Assembly (NCBI GenBank): GCA_937874195.1
Contig: CALNBM010000015.1
Span: forward strand, 15,282-79,281
Length of the DNA: 64,000 bases
Source: an uncultured Clostridia bacterium
GTDB taxonomy: Bacteria; Bacillota; Clostridia; Christensenellales; UBA1242
Direction of reading: 5' to 3'
Within the stretch, counting starts at the first letter, position 1, and each line of letters opens with the position of its first letter. Below, piece by piece: positions 9,118 through 17,414 of this stretch. The notes below the pieces were generated by a model that was not told where the DNA came from, made no database searches, and saw only the letters and a list, made by a program, of their open reading frames with translations. The translations under genes were made by a program, and so were the position numbers.

Positions 9118-9933
9118 TTAATACTCATCTAAAAAATTATGTTTAACTCCATTTTTTTCATATCCAATTACTGTGTTTAAATTAATATTTTTTAAACTTG
9201 TAAATATGTTGTCCACAAACTTATTATTCATATTTTCTAAACTATTAATTAATTGCTTCATCTCATAGCGTTTTGACTCATTTTCTTTGTTCAAATTCCG
9301 TTTTATATAAAGAGGACAGGCACAATTTATAAACTGCAAATTAAACTTGCTTGCCCATCTAATTATATCCTTTTCACGAATATAATACATAGGGCGAATC
9401 AACTCCAACCCCTCATAATTTTGACTATGAAGTTTGGGCATCATAGTTTTTAATTGTCCGTTATAAAGCATGGAAAGTAGTGTTGTTTCAACCACATCAT
9501 CAAAGTGATGACCAAGGGCAATTTTATTGCAACCAAGTTCTCTCGCATGCGAATAAAGCACTCCTCTTCTAATTCTAGCACATAAATAACATGGTGAACC
9601 ATTTTCTACGCTTGCAACATGTTCAAAATAATTAACATCGAATATTTTTATATCCACACCGAGTTTTTTTGCATTATCTAAAATAACTTGCCTGTTTTGT
9701 TCACTATAACCGGGATTTATAACTAAAAACACTAATTCAAAATTTATTTTATTATGTTTTTTTAATTCTTGCATTAGTTTGGCAAGTAAAAATGAATCCT
9801 TGCCACCCGATATACACACAGCAATTTTATCAAACTCACTTATTAATTTATACTTAACAACTGCGGACACAAATTTAGACCACAACTCTTTGCGATAAGT
9901 TTTTATTAAACTTTTTTCAATTTCTGCTAACAT
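9118..9933 (-). CDS. TtcA-like PP-loop tRNA thiolation protein
   Basis: 271-residue ATP-pyrophosphatase of the TtcA/TilS superfamily. The PP-loop SGGKDS is at residues 42-47. A CxxC pair (Cys115, Cys118 in SPCYLCARIRRG) is followed by ALGHHFDDVVET and a further Cys-rich ACPLY segment. In TtcA these cysteines hold an Fe-S cluster used to add sulfur to cytidine 32 of tRNA. The PP-loop and central CxxC place it in the TtcA-like group rather than TilS, but related members thiolate other positions, so I give no symbol. The cardiolipin synthase gene is divergent across a 230-bp gap. Confidence 0.8.
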   Translation of the reverse strand: MLAEIEKSLIKTYRKELWSKFVSAVVKYKLISEFDKIAVCISGGKDSFLLAKLMQELKKHNKINFELVFLVINPGYSEQNRQVILDNAKKLGVDIKIFDVNYFEHVASVENGSPCYLCARIRRGVLYSHARELGCNKIALGHHFDDVVETTLLSMLYNGQLKTMMPKLHSQNYEGLELIRPMYYIREKDIIRWASKFNLQFINCACPLYIKRNLNKENESKRYEMKQLINSLENMNNKFVDNIFTSLKNINLNTVIGYEKNGVKHNFLDEY

Positions 9934-10100
9934 GTTTATATATTATCATAAAACTTTGTGATTAATAATTAAATTTTTATATTTAAATAATTTTACACAT
10001 AAAAATAGTATTTTGATATATTTTGATAAAAAATTTAATAATAATCATCTGTTATAGTTGATTTATTCACCATATAAGCACGGTAACAGCTTGATAACAT

Positions 10101-10128
10101 TTGCTAAAAAAAATTAAAATGTTATAAT
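10101..10128 (+). promoter_or_regulatory. Sigma-70-type promoter for cardiolipin synthase
   Basis: TTGCTA, a 16-base spacer and a perfect TATAAT, ending 35 bases before the ATG at 10164. Confidence 0.65.
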
Positions 10129-10163
10129 ATAGGCAAAATTAACTATATTTTAAAGGAAAATTG

Positions 10164-11666
10164 ATGAGGTTTATAAAATCAATATTTAGTAGAGCGACTG
10201 TTATTAGTTTACTGATTATTTTTCAAATAGCAGTGTTGTTTATGTTCATTTTTAACCTGACCAATTACACCTGGATATACCTTACCATTCTGCCTTTGTT
10301 TACTATAATTGCATATATTCGCATAAACAATAAAAAACTTAATCCAACTCAACAAATTCTTTGGATAACTTTATTGATTGTTTTTCCTTTGCTTGGACTA
10401 ATCTTATATTGTATTTTTGGTGAAACTAGACTTCTGCGCCGAGAAAAAAAAGCATTTAAAAATATTTATGAGAAAAATAAAAAATATACATCAGTTACTA
10501 ATCTACATTTGCCAGACTATCAAGGGCAAAGCGATTATTTGTTTAACACACTTGGATTTCCAGCTTTTAATAACACTTCAACTAGATATTTTAGTAGCGG
10601 AGAAAAATTTTTTGAGCAACTAATAGTTGATTTAAAAAGTGCGAAACAATTTATTTTTTTAGAATTCTACATAATAAATAATGGAATTATGTGGAATACG
10701 ATTCTGGATAATCTTGTGCAAAAAGTGAAAGAAGGCGTAAAAGTTAAAATTGTTTACGATGATATTGGAACTATCGCTAATTCATCTAGCCGTTACCCTA
10801 AAACACTTAGAAATAAAGGTATTGACTGCAAAATATTTAATAAATACAACCTTTTAACCACCGTATCCCACAATAATAGAGACCACCGAAAAATAATGAT
10901 AATTGATGGGAAAATTGCGTATACCGGTGGAATTAATATTTCAGATGAGTATATAAATAAAGATAACAATCACCACTATTGGAAAGACACCGCTGAAAGA
11001 ATTGAGGGAAATGCAGTTCAAAACTTTACACTATCCTTTTTAAATATATATGAACTTAGTGGTGGTATTGCCGACTATGATAAATATTTAGCCATAAATC
11101 ACAATCAACCACAAGATGGATTCGTTCAGCCTTTTGTTACTGGACCTATGCCTTTTTATAACGACACACATGCTATAAATATACTGTTAAATTTAATTAA
11201 TCAGGCGAAGAAGAAATTATATATCGTAACGCCTTACTTTATTCCTGACTATCAAATTATGAACGCTCTAATTGTGGCGCAAAATCGCGGAGTGGATGTG
11301 CGAATGATAATTGCTCATATCCCCGACAAAAAAATTGTTTACTTAATCACACGCGCCAACTGTGTTGAACTTATAAAAAACGGTATAAAGGTATGCAGAT
11401 ATAAAAATGCTTTTGTGCATGCAAAAAGCGTGTTAGTGGATGACGAAGTAGGATTAATCGGTTCTATAAATTTTGATTTTAGAAGTTTTGTACACAACTT
11501 TGAATGTGGTATTTGGCAATATAAAACAAACGCTTTAAAAGAGTTAAAAGAAGACTGTGAAGACATGTTTAACACTCATGGTTATATTGAAATAAAAGAT
11601 TTAAAAGTAAACTTCTTTGAAAAAACTATTGCGAACATTTTTAAAGTGCTATATTCAATATTTTAA
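10164..11666 (+). CDS. cls: Cardiolipin synthase (phospholipase D superfamily)
   Basis: Membrane enzyme that condenses phosphatidylglycerol molecules to cardiolipin. Two N-terminal transmembrane helices (about residues 15-35 and 40-60) are followed by two PLD catalytic domains with HKD motifs: HRKIMIIDGKIAYTGG in the first half and HAKSVLVDDEVGLIGS in the second. Length (about 500) and order match bacterial Cls of the ClsA type. The ATG at 10164 has AAAGGA seven bases upstream; the TTG immediately before it is too close to be preferred. It is monocistronic, with its own promoter and terminator. Confidence 0.92.
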   Translation: MRFIKSIFSRATVISLLIIFQIAVLFMFIFNLTNYTWIYLTILPLFTIIAYIRINNKKLNPTQQILWITLLIVFPLLGLILYCIFGETRLLRREKKAFKNIYEKNKKYTSVTNLHLPDYQGQSDYLFNTLGFPAFNNTSTRYFSSGEKFFEQLIVDLKSAKQFIFLEFYIINNGIMWNTILDNLVQKVKEGVKVKIVYDDIGTIANSSSRYPKTLRNKGIDCKIFNKYNLLTTVSHNNRDHRKIMIIDGKIAYTGGINISDEYINKDNNHHYWKDTAERIEGNAVQNFTLSFLNIYELSGGIADYDKYLAINHNQPQDGFVQPFVTGPMPFYNDTHAINILLNLINQAKKKLYIVTPYFIPDYQIMNALIVAQNRGVDVRMIIAHIPDKKIVYLITRANCVELIKNGIKVCRYKNAFVHAKSVLVDDEVGLIGSINFDFRSFVHNFECGIWQYKTNALKELKEDCEDMFNTHGYIEIKDLKVNFFEKTIANIFKVLYSIF

Positions 11667-11681
11667 TTACCGCTAAACAAC

Positions 11682-11712
11682 AAAAAAACCGCTAATTAAG
11701 AGCGGTTTTTTG
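11682..11712 (+). terminator. Rho-independent terminator of cls
   Basis: AAAAAACCGCT / AGCGGTTTTTT stem with a 7-base loop and a T-run, 16 bases after the cls stop. It is symmetric enough to work in both directions, including for anything reading through from pheT. Confidence 0.9.
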
Positions 11713-11915
11713 TTTTATATATAAGTGAATTCCGTTTATTTATAAGTATTTTATTATATCTAAAAATCAATCTTAACTCTAATACTATACTCTACACAAA
11801 CAACTACGAATTTAAAAGAAAATTAATAACACAAAATAACTCAAGCCGAAGTAAAACTACAAAATAACAAAATATATGTTTTTTTAGCCCAATCTTTTAC
11901 TTATTTAAAATATTA

Positions 11916-14300
11916 TTATAATGGGCAATAATCTGTGATGCTTTTTAAGTTTATTCCCTGTTTCGCAAATGCGTTTACCACATTTTTATGAAACTCCTCT
12001 AATTCTCCGCCTGTTAGTGTTCTACAATTTGAGCATAAAATGTATCTAATAGTATAACTTTTGCTATTGTCGTTAGGACTTTCAAAAATATCAATAAGTT
12101 CCACTTTATAATCACAATCTGCTTTAATGCTATATGCAATCTTTTCTATTTCTTGATAAAGTGTGGCTTTTGATAGAGAGAAAGAAAAATCTAGTTGGCA
12201 TTTTTGGAACTTGGAAACCGTTTCAAATACTGTTGGTTTGCTTTCTAATTGTAAAATACTTGAAAAGTCCAGTTCTGCGATTGCGATTGATATTTTCTTA
12301 TCTATTGTTTTCTCAATTCGGGGATGAATAAAACTAATAAATCCAACTGTTTTATTATCAGCACTTATTTCATAATAGTTTATAGGATGCAAATATTCTA
12401 AATTTGAAGTTGCTTTTGTTATTTTAATATCTGCTTTTATCACCACTTCAAACATATATTGTATGACATTTTTAAGAGTAATTAGTAAATTATCGCGCTC
12501 AGTTTTAGATGCAATAGTCAGCGTTAGATTTTTGGTTTCATTCACATCACCATTTTTGTGCAGTGATTTAACCACTCTGCCGATTTCAAAAATTTTAAAA
12601 GAGTCATAATCATTTTTATTATCTATAACATTTTTTAGTTGTGAAGGAATTAAAGTGGACCTTATTTCATTGTTATCTTTTTGAATAGAATTAATCACTT
12701 TTATATTTGATGCTGGCATTATACTGAGTTCTTTATTAACATAAGCATCATACCAAATATAACTATGCATTTCATGAAAATTATATCTGGAAGCAAGCAT
12801 TTTCTTAACTTCATATTCAGTATGCACTTCGTGGTTTTGTTTGCTTGGTTCAACTGTTTGTACCACACTTTTAGGTTGAATATTATCATAGCCATACATT
12901 CTTGCAATTTCCTCAATAATATCGGCTTTGCTCTCCATATCTTTTGTGGCTCTAAATGAAGGAATTTGCACCTTATATTCGCCTACATCTTGAATTAGCA
13001 CTTCACATTCCAAACGGGATAATATGTCAATTATTTTGCTTTCGGGAATATTCACACCTATAAAATCATCAATATATTTTTTAGTTATTGAAATGGAATG
13101 CTGTGGATATTGATAATTATATATATCGGTAAACGAACTGGAAATTATAGCATTATTATCGTGTTTTTTAATTAAATATACAAACCTTTTTAAAGATAAC
13201 ATTGCAAGTTCCGGGTCTAATGACTTTTCATATCTAGCACTGCTTTCTGTTCGTAAAAATAGTGCAGATGAGGTTTTTCTAACACTGTATCCATTAAAAC
13301 ATGCGCTCTCAATAAACACACTATTTGTGTTATTTGTAATACTTCCCTGCATGCCACCCATAACACCTGCAATAGCCATAATTTCATTATTTGATTTTAT
13401 AACCATTGTGTTTGCAGGCAATTCCCGTTCTTTGTCGTCTAGTGTTATAAACTTTGTTTGTTTAGATAGGTTTTCCACACGGATATTTTTAATAAATTCA
13501 TTATCAAAAGCATGCATTGGTTGCCCATACTCTAACATAATGTAGTTAGAAATATCGGTTAAAAAATTAATTTTTCTCATACCGCAATAAAAAAGTCTGA
13601 TTTGCATATTAATAGGCGACACTTTTTTAGTGATATTTGTTACTGTGCTTGCACAATATCTATAACATTCATCGGTATCCACTTCCACATGTAAATCTGG
13701 CAGGTTAGTTTTTTCATTCCAAACTGGCGGAGAAACAAGTTCTTTCTTTAAAAGAGTGGCAATCTCTCTTGCAATGCCGTAATGACCCCACATATCTGGT
13801 CTGTTAGTTAAACTTTTATTATCTACTTCAAAAACAACATCATCTATATTTAGGACTTTTTTAATATCAACACCAATCGGCGTGTTTTCGTCTAAAATAA
13901 GTAGTCCGCTATGGTCATCAGAAATTCCTAACTCTTGCCCACTGCAACACATACCATAACTATCAACACCCCCAACTGTTGCTTTTGCGATGGCTAACTC
14001 TCCAACTTTTCCACCAATAAGCGCCACTGGAACAATACTATCCACTATCGCGTTAGGTGCACCACAAACAATATTTAACACTTCCTTTTTAATATCAACT
14101 TTTAAAAGTTTTAATTTTTTACTATTAGGATGATTTTCCACACTAATAATCTTACCTGTTACCACATTTTGAACATTTTTTCCTTTTTCAAAAATATCTT
14201 CAACCTCAGCACAAGAAAGAGTAAACTTGTTTATAAGTTCTTTTACATTAGTGTCTTTTAAATCAACATAATCGTTTATCCAATTTAATGAAATATACAT
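11916..14300 (-). CDS. pheT: Phenylalanine--tRNA ligase beta subunit
   Basis: 794-residue partner of PheS in the tetrameric synthetase that charges tRNA-Phe. Domains in order: N-terminal segment MYISLNWINDYVD; EMAP-II-like tRNA-binding domain at about 40-150 (VVTGKIISVENHPNSKKLK); B3/4 editing region around 210-370 (LTDISNYIMLEYGQPMHAFD); B5 domain at about 400-475; catalytic-like core; and a C-terminal ferredoxin-fold anticodon-binding domain (about 700-794). Length is typical. It starts 14 bp after pheS with AAGGA eight bases upstream, so the two are co-transcribed under the T-box leader. Confidence 0.96.
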   Translation of the reverse strand: MYISLNWINDYVDLKDTNVKELINKFTLSCAEVEDIFEKGKNVQNVVTGKIISVENHPNSKKLKLLKVDIKKEVLNIVCGAPNAIVDSIVPVALIGGKVGELAIAKATVGGVDSYGMCCSGQELGISDDHSGLLILDENTPIGVDIKKVLNIDDVVFEVDNKSLTNRPDMWGHYGIAREIATLLKKELVSPPVWNEKTNLPDLHVEVDTDECYRYCASTVTNITKKVSPINMQIRLFYCGMRKINFLTDISNYIMLEYGQPMHAFDNEFIKNIRVENLSKQTKFITLDDKERELPANTMVIKSNNEIMAIAGVMGGMQGSITNNTNSVFIESACFNGYSVRKTSSALFLRTESSARYEKSLDPELAMLSLKRFVYLIKKHDNNAIISSSFTDIYNYQYPQHSISITKKYIDDFIGVNIPESKIIDILSRLECEVLIQDVGEYKVQIPSFRATKDMESKADIIEEIARMYGYDNIQPKSVVQTVEPSKQNHEVHTEYEVKKMLASRYNFHEMHSYIWYDAYVNKELSIMPASNIKVINSIQKDNNEIRSTLIPSQLKNVIDNKNDYDSFKIFEIGRVVKSLHKNGDVNETKNLTLTIASKTERDNLLITLKNVIQYMFEVVIKADIKITKATSNLEYLHPINYYEISADNKTVGFISFIHPRIEKTIDKKISIAIAELDFSSILQLESKPTVFETVSKFQKCQLDFSFSLSKATLYQEIEKIAYSIKADCDYKVELIDIFESPNDNSKSYTIRYILCSNCRTLTGGELEEFHKNVVNAFAKQGINLKSITDYCPL

Positions 14301-14314
14301 AACTTTTTTCCTTC

Positions 14315-15343
14315 TTACTTGATTTTTGCTTGTTTTAGTTTAGCAATTTTACCGCTATTTAGTGTGCGAATATCATCTATATTAAAAGTCATCATGGCAA
14401 GCCTGCTTAAACCTAAACCGAATGCAAAACCTCTATATTCACTTGAATTAATTCCGCCCATTTCCAATACACTTTTATGAATCATTCCACACGGACAAAG
14501 TTCAATCCAGCCTGATTGTTTGCAAACACTACAACCGTCGCCATCACAATAAATACATTTGCAATCAAGCTCAAATCCCGGCTCAACAAAAGGAAAAAAT
14601 CCCGGACGAAGTCTTACTTCAATATCTTTCTCAAATATTTTAGATAGCATAGTTTTCATAAAATAAATCAAGTTTGCAATAGAAATATTTTTGTCTATCA
14701 TCAGTCCTTCCAGTTGAAAAAAAGTGTTTTCATGACCAGCATCCAACTCTTCGTTTCTAAAACAACGCCCCGGAAAAATAACCTTTAAAGGCGCGCCAAA
14801 CTTTTTCATGATTCTATTTTGACTAGCAGAAGTGTGAGTTTTTAACACTTGATTATTTTCCAAATAAAAAGTGTCTTGCATATCACGAGCAGGATGATTT
14901 TTAGGAATATTCACTGCTTCAAAGTTATTATATTCACTTTCAATTTCATTACCATCTTCCACATAAAAACCCATATTTTCAAAAATATCAACTAATTTTT
15001 TTTGAGTTATTGTGATAGGATGTAAACTGCCTATGTTTTCGCCTAATGGCGTAGTTAAATCAATGATTTTTGCGCCAGTTATCATATTTTCGATTTCTAA
15101 CCGTTCTAAATCATTTTTAACATTTTCAAGCCTAGTTTCAATGCTTGTTTTAAGTTTGTTGACCTCTTCACCATAAGTTTTTTTTTCGCTGGGTGAAATT
15201 GTCTTTATTAATTTAAGAGCCTCATTCACAAGACCATTTTTACCCATAAACTTTACTTTAACTAAATTAAAGCTACATTCATCGGTTACAAGTTTTATAT
15301 CCTCATTAAATCGGTTATAAATTATTTCTAAGTTTTCTTTCAT
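14315..15343 (-). CDS. pheS: Phenylalanine--tRNA ligase alpha subunit with zinc-finger-like insert
   Basis: 342-residue catalytic subunit. An N-terminal coiled coil (about 1-85) is followed by the class II core with FQLEGLMID, RPGFFPFVEPG and the C-terminal GFAFGLGLSRLAMM. Between these, a Cys-rich insert (DCKCIYCDGDGCSVCKQSGW, then ELCPCGM) replaces the usual short loop and probably binds Zn; similar inserts occur in some clostridial PheS. I chose the ATG at 15343 because AAGGAAAT lies just upstream. The longer frame from 15376 would begin inside the T-box terminator hairpin, so it cannot be the start. It forms an operon with pheT. Confidence 0.95.
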   Translation of the reverse strand: MKENLEIIYNRFNEDIKLVTDECSFNLVKVKFMGKNGLVNEALKLIKTISPSEKKTYGEEVNKLKTSIETRLENVKNDLERLEIENMITGAKIIDLTTPLGENIGSLHPITITQKKLVDIFENMGFYVEDGNEIESEYNNFEAVNIPKNHPARDMQDTFYLENNQVLKTHTSASQNRIMKKFGAPLKVIFPGRCFRNEELDAGHENTFFQLEGLMIDKNISIANLIYFMKTMLSKIFEKDIEVRLRPGFFPFVEPGFELDCKCIYCDGDGCSVCKQSGWIELCPCGMIHKSVLEMGGINSSEYRGFAFGLGLSRLAMMTFNIDDIRTLNSGKIAKLKQAKIK

Positions 15344-15364
15344 TTTTATTTCCTTCATTTTAAT

Positions 15365-15400
15365 AAAAAAGCCCAAAAAGCGCTAATGCTTTTAGGGACG
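15365..15400 (-). terminator. Regulated terminator of the pheST T-box
   Basis: GTCCCTAAAAGC / GCTTTTTGGGC stem followed by TTTTTTATT on the minus strand, ending 22 bases before the chosen pheS ATG. It overlaps the region that would form the T-box antiterminator. Confidence 0.9.
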
Positions 15401-15648
15401 ATTAATCGTGTTACCACCCTAATTTAGAAATTTTTAAAAAATTTCCCTTCATTGATTTTAATACAAAAATCACTTGGTTTGAGTTTTTACCCCCAAACAA
15501 CTCCAATGCTCGAAATTCAAGGAATCCATCAAACAATCTTTGATAAAATATTAGAGCTTTAAGCAAACTCTCAGCGCTCGAACCATTTGCTCTCTCTTTA
15601 AAGATAATATCCCCTACTAAAACATCATCATCGTTTTTATTTAGTTAT
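15365..15648 (-). promoter_or_regulatory. T-box riboswitch leader controlling pheST
   Basis: On the minus strand the leader shows a conserved T-box order. Near the 5' side is AGAGAGC...ATGGTTCGAGCGCTGAGAG. A stem-I specifier region follows at about 15508-15518, containing TTC, a Phe codon at 15512-15514. The T-box sequence TTAGGGTGGTAACACG is at about 15407-15423. An antiterminator/terminator choice follows. Uncharged tRNA-Phe would pair with the specifier and the T-box bulge and favour read-through into pheS. The specifier assignment is inferred from position and the downstream gene. Confidence 0.93.
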
Positions 15649-15654
15649 TAAAAA

Positions 15655-15683
15655 ATTTTACACCATATAATCGCAACTGTCAA
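15655..15683 (-). promoter_or_regulatory. Sigma-70-type promoter of pheST
   Basis: On the minus strand: TTGACA (15683-15678), exactly 17 bases, TAAAAT (15660-15655). Transcription would start near 15648, giving a 300-base leader that includes the whole T-box. Confidence 0.85.
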
Positions 15684-15736
15684 CTAATTTTAACATTTGC
15701 ATTGATTTTCAAAAAAAGGTAAATTAATCTAAAATT

Positions 15737-15930
15737 AAACTTTTTCGAAACTAAAAAATATCACCGTAATTACTTTTCGATACTAAAAAATATCACCGTA
15801 ATTTTTGTTTACTTTTAATTGTTGATTATAGATAAGGTACAATTAAACTTTTAGAAACTAAAAAAAATATCACCGTAATACTTTTCGAAACTAAAAATAC
15901 CACCATATTTTGTTTACTTTAAATTGTTAT
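15737..15930. repeat. Four-copy intergenic repeat in two paired blocks
   Basis: A unit of about 30 bases, core CTTTTCGAAACTAAAAAATA then TCACCGTAAT, occurs at about 15738-15770, 15771-15802, 15845-15879 and 15880-15908. The second and fourth copies are each followed by TTTTGTTTACTTTTAATTGTT (15802-15822, 15908-15929), so a two-unit block was itself duplicated. Copies differ by a few substitutions and small indels. Units 1/2 and 3/4 are directly adjacent, so this is not a spacer-separated CRISPR array. It lies between the pheST promoter and the end of the MFS gene. Function unknown. Confidence 0.85.
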
Positions 15931-15966
15931 ATACAGAAACTAGCATACTAAAAAATGCAATTAATC

Positions 15967-17241
15967 CTAATTACTTACTTTATCTCGCCTAGTTCTCTTT
16001 TTAACAATTTTAATTTCATTTTGAATTTCGTTGTTTTGCAAATAATCCACAAGAAGCATTCGTGTTCTTTCTTCTGCTTTGGGTATATAATAAGCGCTAA
16101 ACAGCATAAACGCTCCTATAATAATATAAACAGGAATTAATGTAACTATAGGAAATAGTGAGCAAATTAAAGCAGTACCGTAAATATATATATAAGAACC
16201 CACAGATGAATTATCTCGTGCGAGCAGTGCGGAATTACTCATGCCCAGTATTCGTGATTTAACAATTAAGCGTTGGAATACAAACAAACTCAAAAAAGGA
16301 TAAAATAATCCTGCAATGCCAAATATCACATAAATATAGTATATGTTTTCAACCAATACAAAGCCAAAAGCCGATAGTCCCATAATAATACAAGTTGATT
16401 GAACTACCCACATTATATCGTATCTATCATTTAGCTTGCCTGCAAAATAACTACCCACTCCATAGGTGCCATTAAAAATCGCACCCAGTATTCCTACCTG
16501 TCCATAAGAAGGACTGCCTGAAATAAACAAGTCAAAAGAATAAATAGTTCTAATAACATCAAATGAACTAAAAAGAAAATAAACTGTGCAATAAGTTAAA
16601 AGAATTTGAAAAATAATTTTTTTTCCAAGTTTTGTGTGTTCTAATTTTTTTTCAAAAGTAAGAAGTGCATTAGATACCGCCTCTTTATTAAAAGATGTAC
16701 TTTTTTTACTTTTAAAGTAATAAATCAAAAGTGGGATAACAGAAAAACCATATAAAATCAATGATATTATAACTACTAATTGTCTGTTTATATCTAATAA
16801 AAAACCACCAATTAGTAACGACACTATTATGCCCATTTGCTCAAATACTCTCGTTATACCAAGAGTATCAGTGCTTTTATTTAGCGATGAATAGTTATAA
16901 ATAATTTCATTTGCAGAGAGTTTGAAAGATAAATCAAATGCATAAAATACACAAATTCCAATAATTGACAACAATAAATATTTATCAAGAAGTAAAATAA
17001 AAATGCTATAACCGGTAAGTGTAAAAACTCTAAGAAGTAAAAAAATTTGTGGTCTTTTTCTAATTTGGTTTTTTAGTGTATAACTTGCAACTAATCTAAT
17101 TATATTTTGAATAACCAAATAAAGAAAAGCGATGTATAATTCGCCTGTTTCAATAAAAATAATCAATGGAACAAACGCACCCACTAAATTGTTTGCAAAA
17201 TTTGATAAAAATTTATAAAAATTAAGTAATCTTAGTTGCAT
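15967..17241 (-). CDS. MFS-type membrane transporter
   Basis: 424-residue integral membrane protein with about 12 predicted helices and a central cytoplasmic loop near residues 185-210, typical of the major facilitator superfamily. The second half has the motif-A-like GSYFAGKLNDRYD in a short loop. The C-terminal tail is basic and cytoplasmic (KIVKKRTRRDK). AAGGA lies five bases before the ATG. It is downstream of the coiled-coil protein gene, separated by 170 bp with a hairpin. The substrate cannot be inferred. Confidence 0.8.
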   Translation of the reverse strand: MQLRLLNFYKFLSNFANNLVGAFVPLIIFIETGELYIAFLYLVIQNIIRLVASYTLKNQIRKRPQIFLLLRVFTLTGYSIFILLLDKYLLLSIIGICVFYAFDLSFKLSANEIIYNYSSLNKSTDTLGITRVFEQMGIIVSLLIGGFLLDINRQLVVIISLILYGFSVIPLLIYYFKSKKSTSFNKEAVSNALLTFEKKLEHTKLGKKIIFQILLTYCTVYFLFSSFDVIRTIYSFDLFISGSPSYGQVGILGAIFNGTYGVGSYFAGKLNDRYDIMWVVQSTCIIMGLSAFGFVLVENIYYIYVIFGIAGLFYPFLSLFVFQRLIVKSRILGMSNSALLARDNSSVGSYIYIYGTALICSLFPIVTLIPVYIIIGAFMLFSAYYIPKAEERTRMLLVDYLQNNEIQNEIKIVKKRTRRDKVSN

Positions 17242-17274
17242 GTTTGTCCTTAGTGATATAAAGATTTTTATAGT

Positions 17275-17306
17275 TTAAAGGCGACCTTTTTTTGGCCGCC
17301 TAAATT
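17275..17306 (-). terminator. GC-rich hairpin between coiled-coil gene and MFS gene
   Basis: On the minus strand TTTAGGCGGCC-AAAAAAA-GGTCGCCTTTAAA forms a stable stem with one G-T pair, but only a weak T-tract follows. It could be a terminator for the upstream gene or an mRNA-processing/attenuation element 34 bases before the MFS start codon. Confidence 0.55.
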
Positions 17307-17414
17307 TTAGCTACAAATAATGAAAACATGAAGATTTTATTAAAAGATAATTTAAAAATTAGATAATAAGATTTATGTTTGTAGAAAAATTAGTATTGTG
17401 TTAATTTTTAACTA

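Noticed and set aside
15344..15376. N-terminal extension of pheS (start at 15376)
   Set aside because: It begins inside the T-box terminator hairpin and lacks a ribosome binding site; ATG 15343 has one.
15737..15930. CRISPR array
   Set aside because: Units are directly adjacent or separated by a copied sequence rather than unique spacers, and no cas genes are in the window.
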